Shown here piece after piece: positions 11,936 through 21,709 of a DNA stretch of 64,000 bases. How positions within the stretch are numbered: position 1 is the first letter of the stretch; each line of letters starts with the position of its first letter. Under the pieces are notes generated by a model, which was not told the origin of the DNA, did no database searches, and saw only the letters and a program-made list of their open reading frames with translations. Source of the stretch: Zygaena filipendulae (Eukaryota > Arthropoda > Insecta > Lepidoptera > Zygaenidae). Both the position numbers and the translations under genes were made by a program. The DNA lies in the NCBI GenBank assembly GCA_907165275.2, contig OU015659.1, forward strand, positions 6,614,501-6,678,500, given 5' to 3'.

Positions 11936-12822
11936 TTTTTAGCAGCCTCTCGGGTCTCGCGTAGCAACTGTTTTTTCTGTAGAGTTAGGTGTTCATTTAT
12001 ATATATAGAGTGAGGTGTTCCAGCGATGCCCAGATCTTTAGAGGTAAATCCTTTCTTCAGGCGGCATGCTGTTATTATATTGTACCTCAGGGTACGTGTT
12101 TTCACAGTGGCGATGACATTTTTGGGTCTTTCACTGTTGGTGGCATGTGGCACGCGATGTATCGATATAATGTCATCTCTAGATATATTATGGTCGATCT
12201 TTTTACCGATATCCTCCAATAACGCAGGTAAGTTTTCACCTCGTCTCTCAGGGACATTGGAGATTTCAAGGTTACATAGCCTGCCCTGCTGTTCCAAGTA
12301 GTCAATCTTCAACTCGAGAGCCTTTATTGCATCTGGGTTTACGCTCAAAGTTCGCGTATTTATGTTCTTTAATTGCTCGTGGAAGTCGTCATATTGGTTA
12401 GAGATAAGTTGCGCAGATATTTTTACCTCCGCGACCTCCTCAGACAGTTTTGAGACCGTATCCTTTATAGCGGCATTTTCGGAGCGAAGACTAGCCATTT
12501 CCTTTTTTGATTCATTTATATAGGTTTCCAGGTCATCTCTAATCGATGTAATATTATCATTTATTGCAGCCAGTTTACCATCCAAGCATACCTTCCACTC
12601 ATTGATAGTCTTTTGCAACTCCGCTTGGATCGATGAGGACTTTTGAATGTCCGCACTAATAATTGAGAGTGCAACATCATGTTCACACTCAGGTTGTTTG
12701 CGCTTGCGATGTGTAACATGAGGGTCACCTTTTGGGGGTGAATACTTTACCAAGTCAGATTCAGAGAGTGACTGTTCGTGTCGCAGCGGGGTTTTAGGCG
12801 GCGTTCGCTTAGGGTTAAACAT
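11923..12822 (-). pseudogene. LINE ORF1 protein (FP-type domain), truncated at the C terminus
   Basis: The frame is 299 aa, starting with MFNPKRTPPKTPLRHEQS. It has a low-complexity basic N terminus, a coiled coil at roughly residues 60-150 (heptads such as SLRSENAAIKDTVSKLSEEV), then an ORF1 RNA-binding-type region with LEQQGRLCNLEISNVPER, ISIHRVPH and RPKNVIATVKTR. This arrangement is typical of insect non-LTR ORF1 proteins whose C-terminal half is related to the baculovirus FP family. Normally the chain continues after the REAAKK motif. Here it runs into TTATTA-rich sequence at the satellite edge and ends as REAAKKLLL. No ORF2 reverse transcriptase follows. I read it as a dead 5' fragment of a LINE. 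The role (nucleic acid chaperone) is family knowledge. Confidence 0.8.
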
Positions 12823-13135
12823 GGTGATGCCCCTGCCGTAATAAAAAAAGCCAACAAAAGCTTAAGCGTGTATTGCTTTTCGCTACGTGCCAGGCGCTGT
12901 TAAGCAGTGAGGTAGCAAATACAGCGGGGTGTAGTGGGGCGCGCACAACATGGTCACTTGTTTCGCTGAGTAATGACTAACCTTGTTGGCGCGGTGGCGG
13001 GTCGGCCAACTGCGAGTCCAAGCGGCGCGGGTTCGGAGCTAGGCGGATACACGAAGGATCGGGATTCACAAAAATATTATCGACTCACTCTTGCGCCGCC
13101 CACTGGGTGGGATTAGTACATTTAAACTTCACAGG
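12823..13135 (-). mobile_element. Probable LINE 5' untranslated region
   Basis: Immediately upstream (minus strand) of the ORF1 start is GC-rich sequence (for example AGCGGCGCGGGTTCGGAGC at about 13020) with no long frame. It changes to AT-rich DNA near 13135. Composition and position fit an internal-promoter 5' UTR of the same LINE. The exact boundary is not visible to me. Confidence 0.45.
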
Positions 13136-13394
13136 AGCAAACGAGAAACGCAGTTTATATAAATTGACCAATCACAAAAAATCAACCAGGACAACTGTAA
13201 TATGCGTCTACTCTGTATCAAAGCGCACGACGGAATGTAATATAATTTACATTAATAAACCATGATACGGTTCTTGAACACACAGTACACACTACAATCA
13301 CAGTTATTAATTTTAAAATTTAAATACTATACAGTACACAATACACATACTAGCTAAAAGAAACGAATACCTGCCAAGTATCAATCTCTCGTTA

Positions 13395-13849
13395 GAGCGT
13401 TTTCACACTATCCGATCCGATATCGGTGTCGGACGACGATAGCCGACATCCGATAGCCGACACCATGTGCTATTTTCACATATTTCCGACAAAATCGTTC
13501 CGATACGGCCATTTGCTTAGTGCGGGCAGGTCATCGTGGCAGACTATAATAGAAAACTTTATTTGCTGTATCTGACAACCAAACTAGTAAAGAAGCTCAA
13601 AATGGCCGCCGCGCATTAGGCTCTACGCACACAGAGACAATTTAGATACACGTACAGCACACATACAAACATTATCGTCCGACGGCTCACGGGCGTCCGA
13701 TGGTGCCGCCAGCGTATCGGTGTCGGCTCCGATATCCGATATCGGGCCGGACAATATGAAAGACAGGTACATATTTCATACATTTTGCTTGCCCCGATAT
13801 CGTGTCGGCGTCCGACACCGATATCGGATCGGATAGTGTGAAAACGCTC
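13395..13849. mobile_element. Harbinger-like MITE copy 1, TTA target duplication
   Basis: Terminal inverted repeats of about 40 bp begin GAGCGTTTTCACACTATCC and are mirrored at the right end (GTGTGAAAACGCTC). TTA flanks both sides, a 3-bp duplication as made by PIF/Harbinger transposases. The interior is nearly identical to the copy at 40055-40520. The short frame that is open in the other copy is broken here: its start is GTG instead of ATG near 13535, and a CAG is replaced by TAG near 13618. Confidence 0.85.
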
Positions 13850-14223
13850 TTATTCGAAGAAAACTTAAAACTCAAGAAAGAAGTGATTACCCTCAGTGAT
13901 AATAATAATAATAATAAGCGTTTTTTTTTTTTTTTCATTATTTCACAGTAATACAACGTGTTAATAACCAAAAACCTGATACACCCCATTTAAAAAAATA
14001 TACAATCAAGTATATAAATTATGTCGAAAAAATTATTCAACAATAATTCGGAGGTGACCTATTTACGAAATTTCAAGCGCTACGCCCGCGCCTACGAGCT
14101 ACGTGTCAATGACCGATTCGATGTCCTTGCCACGGGCGGCGTACGCACCAATATTGAATAATTTGTAATTATTACAAGATTAATTTAGACATGGGCTAGT
14201 AAAAATGAAAAAAAAATAACCTA

Positions 14224-14408
14224 CTAGCTGTGCCCCACGGTTTCACCTGCGGTAATTTCGGAGTTCCCGCGGGAATTCCGAGATAAAAAGTACCCTATGT
14301 CCTTCTTTGTACCCCTGTGAACGTGCATGCCAAATTTCATCCAAATCCGTTCAGCCGTTTTTGTGTGATTGAGCACAAACTTTCATATTTTAATACCTAT
14401 TAGTAGGA
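14224..14408 (-). mobile_element. Short non-autonomous Helitron (Lep1 type)
   Basis: Read on the minus strand, it begins TCCTACTAATAGG and ends with a hairpin (arms around GCAGGTGAAACCGTGG) followed by GGGCACAGCTAG, with host A before and T after. TC...CTAG with a 3' hairpin and insertion between A and T defines Helitrons. The inner block GAATTCCCGCGGGAACTCC is shared with many copies in this window. It has no coding capacity. A second, truncated piece of the same family follows at 14529-14665. Confidence 0.85.
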
Positions 14409-14667
14409 TTATGTATTAATAAAACATGGTGCGATCGATTCGGAAGTCGATTCTGAGCAAACTACTTTCTAGTTTTCAGTTAATTTGTATACTTAGTTAC
14501 ATTACCAAACTTATTTTTATTTTTTACTAGCTGTGCCTCGCGGTTTCACTCGTGGTAATTTAGGAGTTCCCGCGGGAATTCCGGGATAAAAAGTGCCCTA
14601 TGTCCTCTGTACCCCTGACAACGTGCATGTCAAATTGCATCCAAATTCGTACAGCCGTTTTTGCGTA

Positions 14668-14860
14668 CCAATTTAGGGACGGTGAGAGAGAGAGAGAGAG
14701 CGAGTGATCACACTACATTAAAATGTAACCTAGAGTAGTCGATTTAGGGTACATATTAGTGTAGTGTGATTACTCGCTCTCTCTCTCTCACTCACCGACC
14801 CTAAATTGTATCCGATTTAGAGCCCTAAATTGCTCTGAAATTGCAAGGTGTAATAAGCGC
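14668..14860. mobile_element. Truncated copy of the GCTTATTACACT-type MITE
   Basis: The GAGAGAGAGCGAGTGATCACAC arm and its mirror GATTACTCGCTCTCTC surround a centre near 14745. The right end GTGTAATAAGCGC matches the element at 6402-6653. The left terminus is missing where a Helitron fragment joins. Confidence 0.65.
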
Positions 14861-15244
14861 TTAAGTTAGAAGTAAAATACATAAAAATATTCTGCTACAC
14901 TATCGCATTAGTCCTACTTGTAAAGATAGTTGTAAAGTATTTTTAAATAAATAAATAAATCAAAATATCAAAATTAATCGAGTAGTAGTAAAAGGTCAGT
15001 AAGCAAAGACTTGTTGCCGCTATAACTTCGACGTCCTCCCTTGTTGCTAGCTCAAAGCACTAAGCACAAATTAACTAGTCAAAGATCATTTATTTTAATC
15101 ACTACATTTTACACTGAGGTTTTACACTAAACAAATAATCAGCTCAAAGACAACTGAACCCGGAACCGTGAACGCAGGCCGCAGCTCTTTTCCATCGGTC
15201 GCGCGGTCGCATGCAGAGAGAAGGTAATCACGTCGCACAAGCCA

Positions 15245-15400
15245 CGAGACGAAACAGCGTTTACACTCGCACCTCCTAGCTCGCCACGAAACGAAGCACA
15301 AGACGAGGAACGAGGCGCGAATGTAAAGTGTAAACGCCGTTATACAGCGTTTACGAGGCGAGGTGCGAGTGTAAATCCCGTATGAAATAAGATGAAATCG
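15245..15400. repeat. Inverted repeat with GTTTACACTCGCACC arms
   Basis: The arm TTTACACTCGCACCTC (about 15259) is mirrored by GAGGTGCGAGTGTAAA (about 15361), and a further GTGTAAACGCC lies between them. This is a MITE-like foldback without coding potential. The outer limits are unclear. Confidence 0.5.
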
Positions 15401-15931
15401 AGCGTTCATCGGGAGGTTGTGCGTGTCGTTTTACTATACAACTTCCCACAGAGCGTTCTATTAAGGTTCATTGTTCAACTGCGAAGAGTTGCTGCCAAAA
15501 GCCGGTAAAGCATCGAAATGCATCTCATCAATGCATTTCGATGTACTTAAATAACTTCAGGAGAAGAAAAATACTACTGAATTGGCTGTATAGACTTAGT
15601 TTCCTTTGCCTTCCCCATTGGGGTAATATTAACAAAAAAAAAATGAAAATTGAAATACACCGGACGTCGCATTTGTAATGTAACGTATTATTTGTATACA
15701 GATTACAGTTATCGTCATATTTCCTAAAGAAACAATTACTGCCTCAGACGAAATTATTTCTTCTGAGATTACTGCATGATTGCTTAGTTTGTTAGCATGC
15801 CGAAGTTGTAGTTATTCATATTCTATTTTATTTTACCATTTCGATATCGATACAATAAAGCTGTGCAATAAAGCAATTCTATCATTGAGCTGAGTTATCG
15901 TACAATAGAAGCGATACAATCTTTGAGCACT

Positions 15932-16822
15932 ATGGATGAAAATTGGGATTGGCAAATGGATCTTGATGTTAAAGAATCATACCATGAATTCGAGATAAAT
16001 TTAAATTATATGGTAGATCGCATTTTAAAACTATTGGATTTATTTAAAATTCGAAGTTGTCTTTACAATGGAAGTTCAACCGAAGGTGGAGATGACGATA
16101 TCGAAGTTATTGGCGAGCAAAATAAACAGCTTCGTCAGGAAATAGACAGTAAACTTGAAGAATTACGGCACCAGCAGATTCAGTATGAAAACATAAAACG
16201 AGGTAATAAAATTTCCTTTTCTTCATGAGAATTTAAACATTTTTACTTAAAACTTTAGTATTTTTTATATATATTATACCTACTTAGGATTATGGTATCG
16301 CAACTAACTATAATACACATATCTAGTGTTATTTATGTTTAACATTAATTGCCTTTTACTCTAACTACCTTTCTTTTGTCTTACTAGATCAAAAACTCAT
16401 ATCGCAAGAAATAAAAGAAACACATGAAGCATTATTGATGGCCAAGAAGTTTTATAAATGTTTTTTAAATATTTACTATACAATAGAAACAAGAAACGAT
16501 AATAAGCACACAGTGTTTGTTCAGTTTTTCACAGATAACAAAAAAGATACTGATATCTATTCTATACGTTTAGTAAGAGATGTAAAAACTAGAATCTATG
16601 AATGTAAGTAAAAACAATCTAAAAATATTTTGACGTTGTGTCAAAGTTGATGACCAATTGAAATGTAACTTTTCTATTTCAGTGTTAGGGACAAATCCCA
16701 CTCTTGCTAACAATGAGGAGCTTAGTAGAACACTGAAGGAAACAGAAGATGTGCCTGGCTTACTTTGTTGCGTGCGGCGAGAATTTTTAGCACATAAAAA
16801 GAACAAAAACAAGCTAAATTAA
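15932..16822 (+). CDS. Spc25: Kinetochore protein Spc25-like (Ndc80 complex subunit), 3 exons
   Basis: Exons are 15932-16202, 16388-16603 and 16683-16822. All junctions are GT-AG, the codon is split 1|2 at both, and together they give 208 aa. I chose the ATG at 15932 (MDENWDWQMD), since the frame only opens nine bases earlier with TTG. Residues 1-90 are acidic and helical, and from about 70 form a coiled coil (EQNKQLRQEIDSKLEELRHQ, then ISQEIKETHEALLMAKKFYK). The C-terminal 100 residues look like the RWD fold of Spc25: a beta-rich core (HTVFVQFFTDNKKD, IYSIRLVRDVKTRIYE) and a final helix with VPGLLCCVRREFLAHKK, like the closing FSGFL-VRKAF pattern of the family. In the family, Spc25 pairs with Spc24 to anchor the Ndc80 complex at kinetochores. 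Introns are short (185 and 79 bp). AATAAA lies at 16920. Assignment is by pattern; another RWD-coiled-coil kinetochore protein remains possible. Confidence 0.75.
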
Positions 16823-16919
16823 ATTCTAGAAATAACCAATAGGTACTTAAAACCTGAGTTATTCAATAATTTTACATATAAAGGAAATGAAATGAATGTT
16901 TTCTTTTAAATTGTTCACA

Positions 16920-16925
16920 AATAAA
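16920..16925 (+). terminator. Polyadenylation signal of the Spc25-like gene
   Basis: AATAAA lies about 100 bp downstream of the stop codon at 16820-16822, in AT-rich DNA. It is the first canonical hexamer at a typical distance. Confidence 0.55.
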
Positions 16926-17399
16926 AATTATACATTGGATATTAGATTTTTTAAATCCATAATATAGGGTAAAATTAAAGACTTTTATAGTAAAATAAAG
17001 TAATTTTAATTTTGTTATTCACAAATTAAAATAATACATACTATTAATTAAAATACAGACATCTGAAACTTTTTCTGCTTCTTATTTGTAGGCGCGGTCC
17101 GGTGGGGGGGGGGGTCACGGGGGACAGGACCCCCCCCAAAATCCATTTTTTTTTCATATGTGCAATAAAATTGTGTATTGTGCAATATACTCACGACCCA
17201 CCGGTGGGTCGGGTTGTATGGTCGCTGGTCGCGCCCCTGCTTTGGGAAACACTGATTTTGATTTACATATACCTACTATAATAAAAGAATCACGATTCTG
17301 TACATTGATTATTTTTACTACAAATTGAGAGCGGGCGATAAAAGAGTGTCAACTCAAGAGCACGAAAGAATAATTATATAATATATTATGACTAGTTGT

Positions 17400-17750
17400 C
17401 CCGCGCGGTTTCACCCGCGATAATTGGCTACTTGACTAATTTTAGTCCGTCGTATAGGTTTAATAAAAAATATTGAACACGTGTCTTTTCTTATTTTGCG
17501 TAATTATAAAATAACGGCGATACATTGAGTTGTAATTTCGCGTGACGTCGCAACCCTTTGCAGTTTGTACCGGGCGAGGGCCGCGCGGCGGGCTCATACC
17601 GAATAATGATGTCATGAGTTCCCCGCCCTAAACTGCGCTTTATCTATGTTTATTTTCATTAATTTGAAAAAGCAAAAGATACGTGTTTATTATTTTTTCT
17701 TTTCTAACTGGCGGATTAATTAGAATTTAGATTTTCATACCCTGAAAAAT
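17400..17750. mobile_element. Degraded copy of the ~340-bp GACGGACTAA repeat joined to a Helitron end
   Basis: A CTAGTTGTCCCGCGCGGTTTCACC Helitron-type edge at about 17391-17420 runs directly into TAATTGGCTACTTGAC and TTAGTCCGTCGTATAGG, then CGCGTGACGTCGC and a right part with CTAACTGGCGGATTAATTAG. This is the family described at 31308-31652. The join suggests one element inserted in another. Confidence 0.6.
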
Positions 17751-17952
17751 ACCTAATTTCGAAGTTCTCGCGGAATTGTTCCATACAAACTTTGGCCCCT
17801 TTCCACCCCCTAGAATTTTCAAAAATCCTTTCTTGTCGAATGCCTATCCATACAAAGCATACCAAATTTCAGGTCTATACGATCAGTGGTTTAGGCTGTG
17901 CGTTGATTGTCAGTCAGTCATTCAGGATAAAGCATTTTATATATATAGAAGA

Positions 17953-18155
17953 CTAGCTGACCCCCGCGGCTATTTCGGAGTTCCCGCGGGAATTCCGGGA
18001 TAAAAAGTACCCTATGTCACTTAGGATCACTTTAAATCGAGTATCATTTGCTAACATCTATAAGTGAATGAATTTTTGAAATCGGTTTAGTAGATCCAGA
18101 GATTACAACGTCACAAACTCACAAACTTTTGCTCTTTATAATATTAGTATAGATA
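17953..18155 (-). mobile_element. Helitron (Lep1 type)
   Basis: CTAGCTGACCCCCGCGG at the left edge, then the GAGTTCCCGCGGGAATTCCG block, ending with ATAATATTAGTATAGAT. On the minus strand this gives the TACTAATATTAT start and CTAG end of the family, though the 3' hairpin has lost part of its arm. Confidence 0.7.
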
Positions 18156-18365
18156 GATAAGGTAAATAAATCCCTTTTGACCAAACAGTACTTAAACATT
18201 TAGCATGTCCATCCACTTAGCGTTCAATCATTGTTTTTAGCCTGACATGAAAATTTCATTATAAAATGGGCGTTGTTTTTTTTCTTTGCTTGCACTCTTT
18301 TTAATTCTATGATTTCTCATTAAGGTTTTTTATTTTGTGACATTTAAATGTATACTATATTTAAG

Positions 18366-18590
18366 TTTTAACCCACACTGGAGAAATTTTGAGTAAATCG
18401 TGTTTTAAAATTATAGCTATTTCGTATCAACATTTTTTTGTTTAACAATTTGTTGGTATTTAATTATGTAATAAAGTGAACACTGAATACATAATTAAAA
18501 ACGTTTTAAACAATCAATAAAGCGTTCTGTATCAATAACTTAATTTTGTGGGTTAACATGTTATTGCTTATCGACGTCCATACGTATCGT
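18366..18590. mobile_element. MITE with TTAACCCACA ends, copy 1
   Basis: The left end TTAACCCACACTGGAG and the right end TGTGGGTTAACATG are inverted, and the interior (GAGTAAATCGTGTTTTAAAA) matches the copy at 46936-47172. The right end continues TTGCTTATCGACGTCCA, but the matching left extension is missing. Confidence 0.65.
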
Positions 18591-18749
18591 CGCTACGCGT
18601 GCGAATCCGCGTAAGAGCAAGTTGTAAAAACCGCGTATTTGCTTTTTTACAGGAGGAAGAAAAAACTTAACATCTCAGTGATTTCAATTCTTATTACCGA
18701 CTGATCTTAACAGCTTGTTCTTTACGCGATTTGCACGCACAGCGACGAT

Positions 18750-19026
18750 ATGTACAATCCGTGATTCTGTGCATTGAATATATTTTTACCAAAAATTGAG
18801 AGGGGGCAATAAAAGTCAACCACAAAAAGTATTTGAAATTCTTTTCCGTCTGTCTATTCACGATAATCTCCGAATCTACTGAACGGATTATCATGCGGTT
18901 TTCACTGGTAGATTAAGCTTAGCCTGTAGCCAACATATAGGCTTTGTTTTATTTAAATCGGATGTTGGGAAAGAAAGTTGTAATGTAATAACGTTTCACG
19001 CGGGTGAAACTGCAGGGCACAGCTAG
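18750..19026 (+). mobile_element. Helitron 3' part (Lep1 type)
   Basis: It ends in a hairpin (CGCGGGTGAAACTGCAGGG) followed by GCACAGCTAG at 19017-19026 and then T. The upstream part is diverged, and the 5' TC end is not clear. Confidence 0.65.
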
Positions 19027-21700
19027 TTGATCATAAAGTTATCGCTAGTAAAACAGATCAATTTTACTAGCCTACATGCAACAAAATCGCATCGACCATA
19101 GCGATATGGCTTACAATAAGTATGTGGGAGAATAATAATAATAATAATAATAAACTCTTTATTGAACACCACTTAATGTTAAGAATGTTGTGTGTGAGGC
19201 GAGCAAAGCAGGTCTGTGCTCTACGTGGGTAGAATTGGCCCTCAGTTGGACTTAAAAAGTTTTTGCTCATATCGAAGTGGTGCTTTCTGACAATACAACA
19301 ATATCTACAATAATATCTTCATATCAATGTCATTCTTTATTCGTGATAGAATGGCAAATTCCATTTTAATGTAGGCAACAGAACTATACCATCCTTTATA
19401 AACCATGTCTTAAAATTTAAATGTTTGGTCCCACAATCTAAGTAAGATTTTTTTCTTTTATTTCATATACCTACCAAACATTATTTCGAGATTACTTACA
19501 TATTTATACTATAGTTGTAAATAAAATTATGGGTACAATATATTGTTATTAATAACATTCAAACAAGACATTTTAATATTTAACATTGTTTAAACTATGA
19601 ATTAAAATAAATTCTTATAAATGTTTAGTAATATTATAATATGTAAGAGTTAGTAAATATAAATTTTAAATTAATTTTAATTTATAGATATTGTGTAAGA
19701 AACAAAAAACATTGTGTTTTCAAAATCGTTATTTAGCTGTATTTTTCAGGTAAAGGCAGATATAAAGGCAAAGTTGCCAAGACTGTATAAAACTTAAATG
19801 CATTAACTACCTAAGTATAACATAAATTAGTTTGTTCAGTAAACAGCAAATAAATATAAAGTTATTACTCTATAATCATAAACTAATTAGTAACAGAAGT
19901 AGCACTGCTCGCTCGACTCATAGAAATAAAAAAAAAATTAAATGCTGCTGCATAAAAACTGGCTACTTTATTATAACATACTAGCTGTTCCTACGACATA
20001 ATTATAATACAGAGACCAAAATAATATATGCAAAAAATCTTATTGTGTTTCTAACATTTTATGGTGCCATAAAACTGCTACGGTGGGTAAAGAGCGAGAG
20101 AGAAAGCGCGATTTAATATATAAAGTGGTAGTTTGAGACGGGATAACAGAGGACCGTTTGTAAAAACGTTTTTAAAAGATTAAATTGTTTGCTTTTACAA
20201 AGCGCATATAGGTAGGTATTTTGAAATAATTATAGGTGCAATATCATGCATACCTCTCTACATACCACGTTTTCCTTTCATGGAGATCTGGATCAGATAT
20301 TTATAGAAAAATTACTGCCTATAGGTATTTCAGTTATTTGTAGATAAAAAAATAAGATAATCTTATAGAGTTTTCTATTAGTCCGTTCGTATTAACGTTT
20401 CAACGAAACAGAATTTAATATTTTACAATTAGTGGGCAGGGCGGTTTAAACCCAATAAAAGCCCGTAAACCCAAGCACCGGGTTTAACCGATGTAGGTCG
20501 GCTGGTTCGTTTAATGAGCAATGAATTATTGTCATTCCGATAAGAATTTAAAGCATATAAAACGGGGTAGTCAACAAATCGTTAATAGTATATTTCATTA
20601 TAAGTGCGGAAAGCCTGTCATTGCAAAGAGTTCCGACAAATGTCTACCCGAGCCGAGGCGCAGCCGAAGGTGAGGGTTGACAGTCGGAACTAGTTGCAAT
20701 GACGGTTCCGCACGTGTACTGAACAACTATTTTTAATACAGTTACGAAAAAATTAAGCAATTTAATAAAATATCAAAAACACAACAAACTCAACTAAGTT
20801 CCAACTGTGATCAAGAGATGGCGCTAGTCGTATTAGTAATGCGAAACCCACGTTTCGCAATGCAAAAAGTGTGTCAAAGTCGTGTCGCCATTTTTGACAG
20901 TTGGCAAAGAGAACGCACGAGTTCGGGAAAGGTAAACAAAAAGCTCGAGTATGTAATAGCCCACATCCCGAACGCTAAACGTCCCTGCAATACGCCACTT
21001 TTTGAGCAACTGTATTAAAAAAATGTTTGAATGCAGTTTTTCCCGCCAATTTTAGAGAGGACGTGTCGTACAACAATTTAGTTTCACACGCATACCAATG
21101 TCAGATTATTATGGTTAATTATTTAGTTATAAATGCTCATTGTAAAAGTATGCAACACCATCAATCCCAATCGGTCTTGCCCTGTATTTATTTATATCGT
21201 ATATTTTATTTCTTCAAGTGAATAAATAAAGAAAACTATTTTCACTTAAGAGTTCTTATGCGCCCGGGTGCGGCCGCACCCATTCTCCGATGGGAAAGAC
21301 GCCCCTGCCAAGAGCTGAACTAACAGATGTGCGTACTTTTGCGTAAGGTGGCGTTTACATTTGCCTACTCCCATTTTAAAAAAGGGTTTGGGACCAAAGT
21401 GGTGACAGATTCCGTATTAAATTCGATTTTGCATTCAAATGCAGATCGGATGTGCGCTAAACGGAATCATATTTCTTGAAGTTGTCCGTGGTAAATTACT
21501 AGTCATTTTTAGACAGTATTCTAATATTTTATGATTGAGTGTTGCATATCCTTTTAAGTCTATAAATGTTGCTTAGATTCATTAATCACCAGAAAACTCG
21601 TATGTAGCATTTGAATATTATGGTCCTATTTTATATAACAATAATATATCTTACTATATTGGCGTCAACATTTTCCACATACACAAAATATAATGTCCAA
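19027..21700. other. AT-rich intergenic DNA with scattered repeats
   Basis: No gene is supported. Visible items are an (AAT)n run at about 19130-19152, an imperfect inverted repeat at 20604-20714 (GTGCGGAAAGCCTGTCATTG mirrored by CAATGACGGTTCCGCAC), and several AATAAA words. The 3' end of the minus-strand MBOAT transcript should lie left of 21710, but I see no clear polyadenylation signal to fix it. Confidence 0.4.
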
Positions 21701-21709
21701 GTGAAATAA

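Noticed and set aside
15923..15931. Upstream TTG start for the Spc25-like protein
   Set aside because: A standard ATG nine bases downstream is a better eukaryotic start, and the extra residues add nothing conserved.
19749..19792. Possible terminal exon reading GKGRYKGKVAKTV then stop after TTTTTCAG
   Set aside because: There is an acceptor-like site and a short basic frame, but no upstream exon or recognisable protein to join it to.
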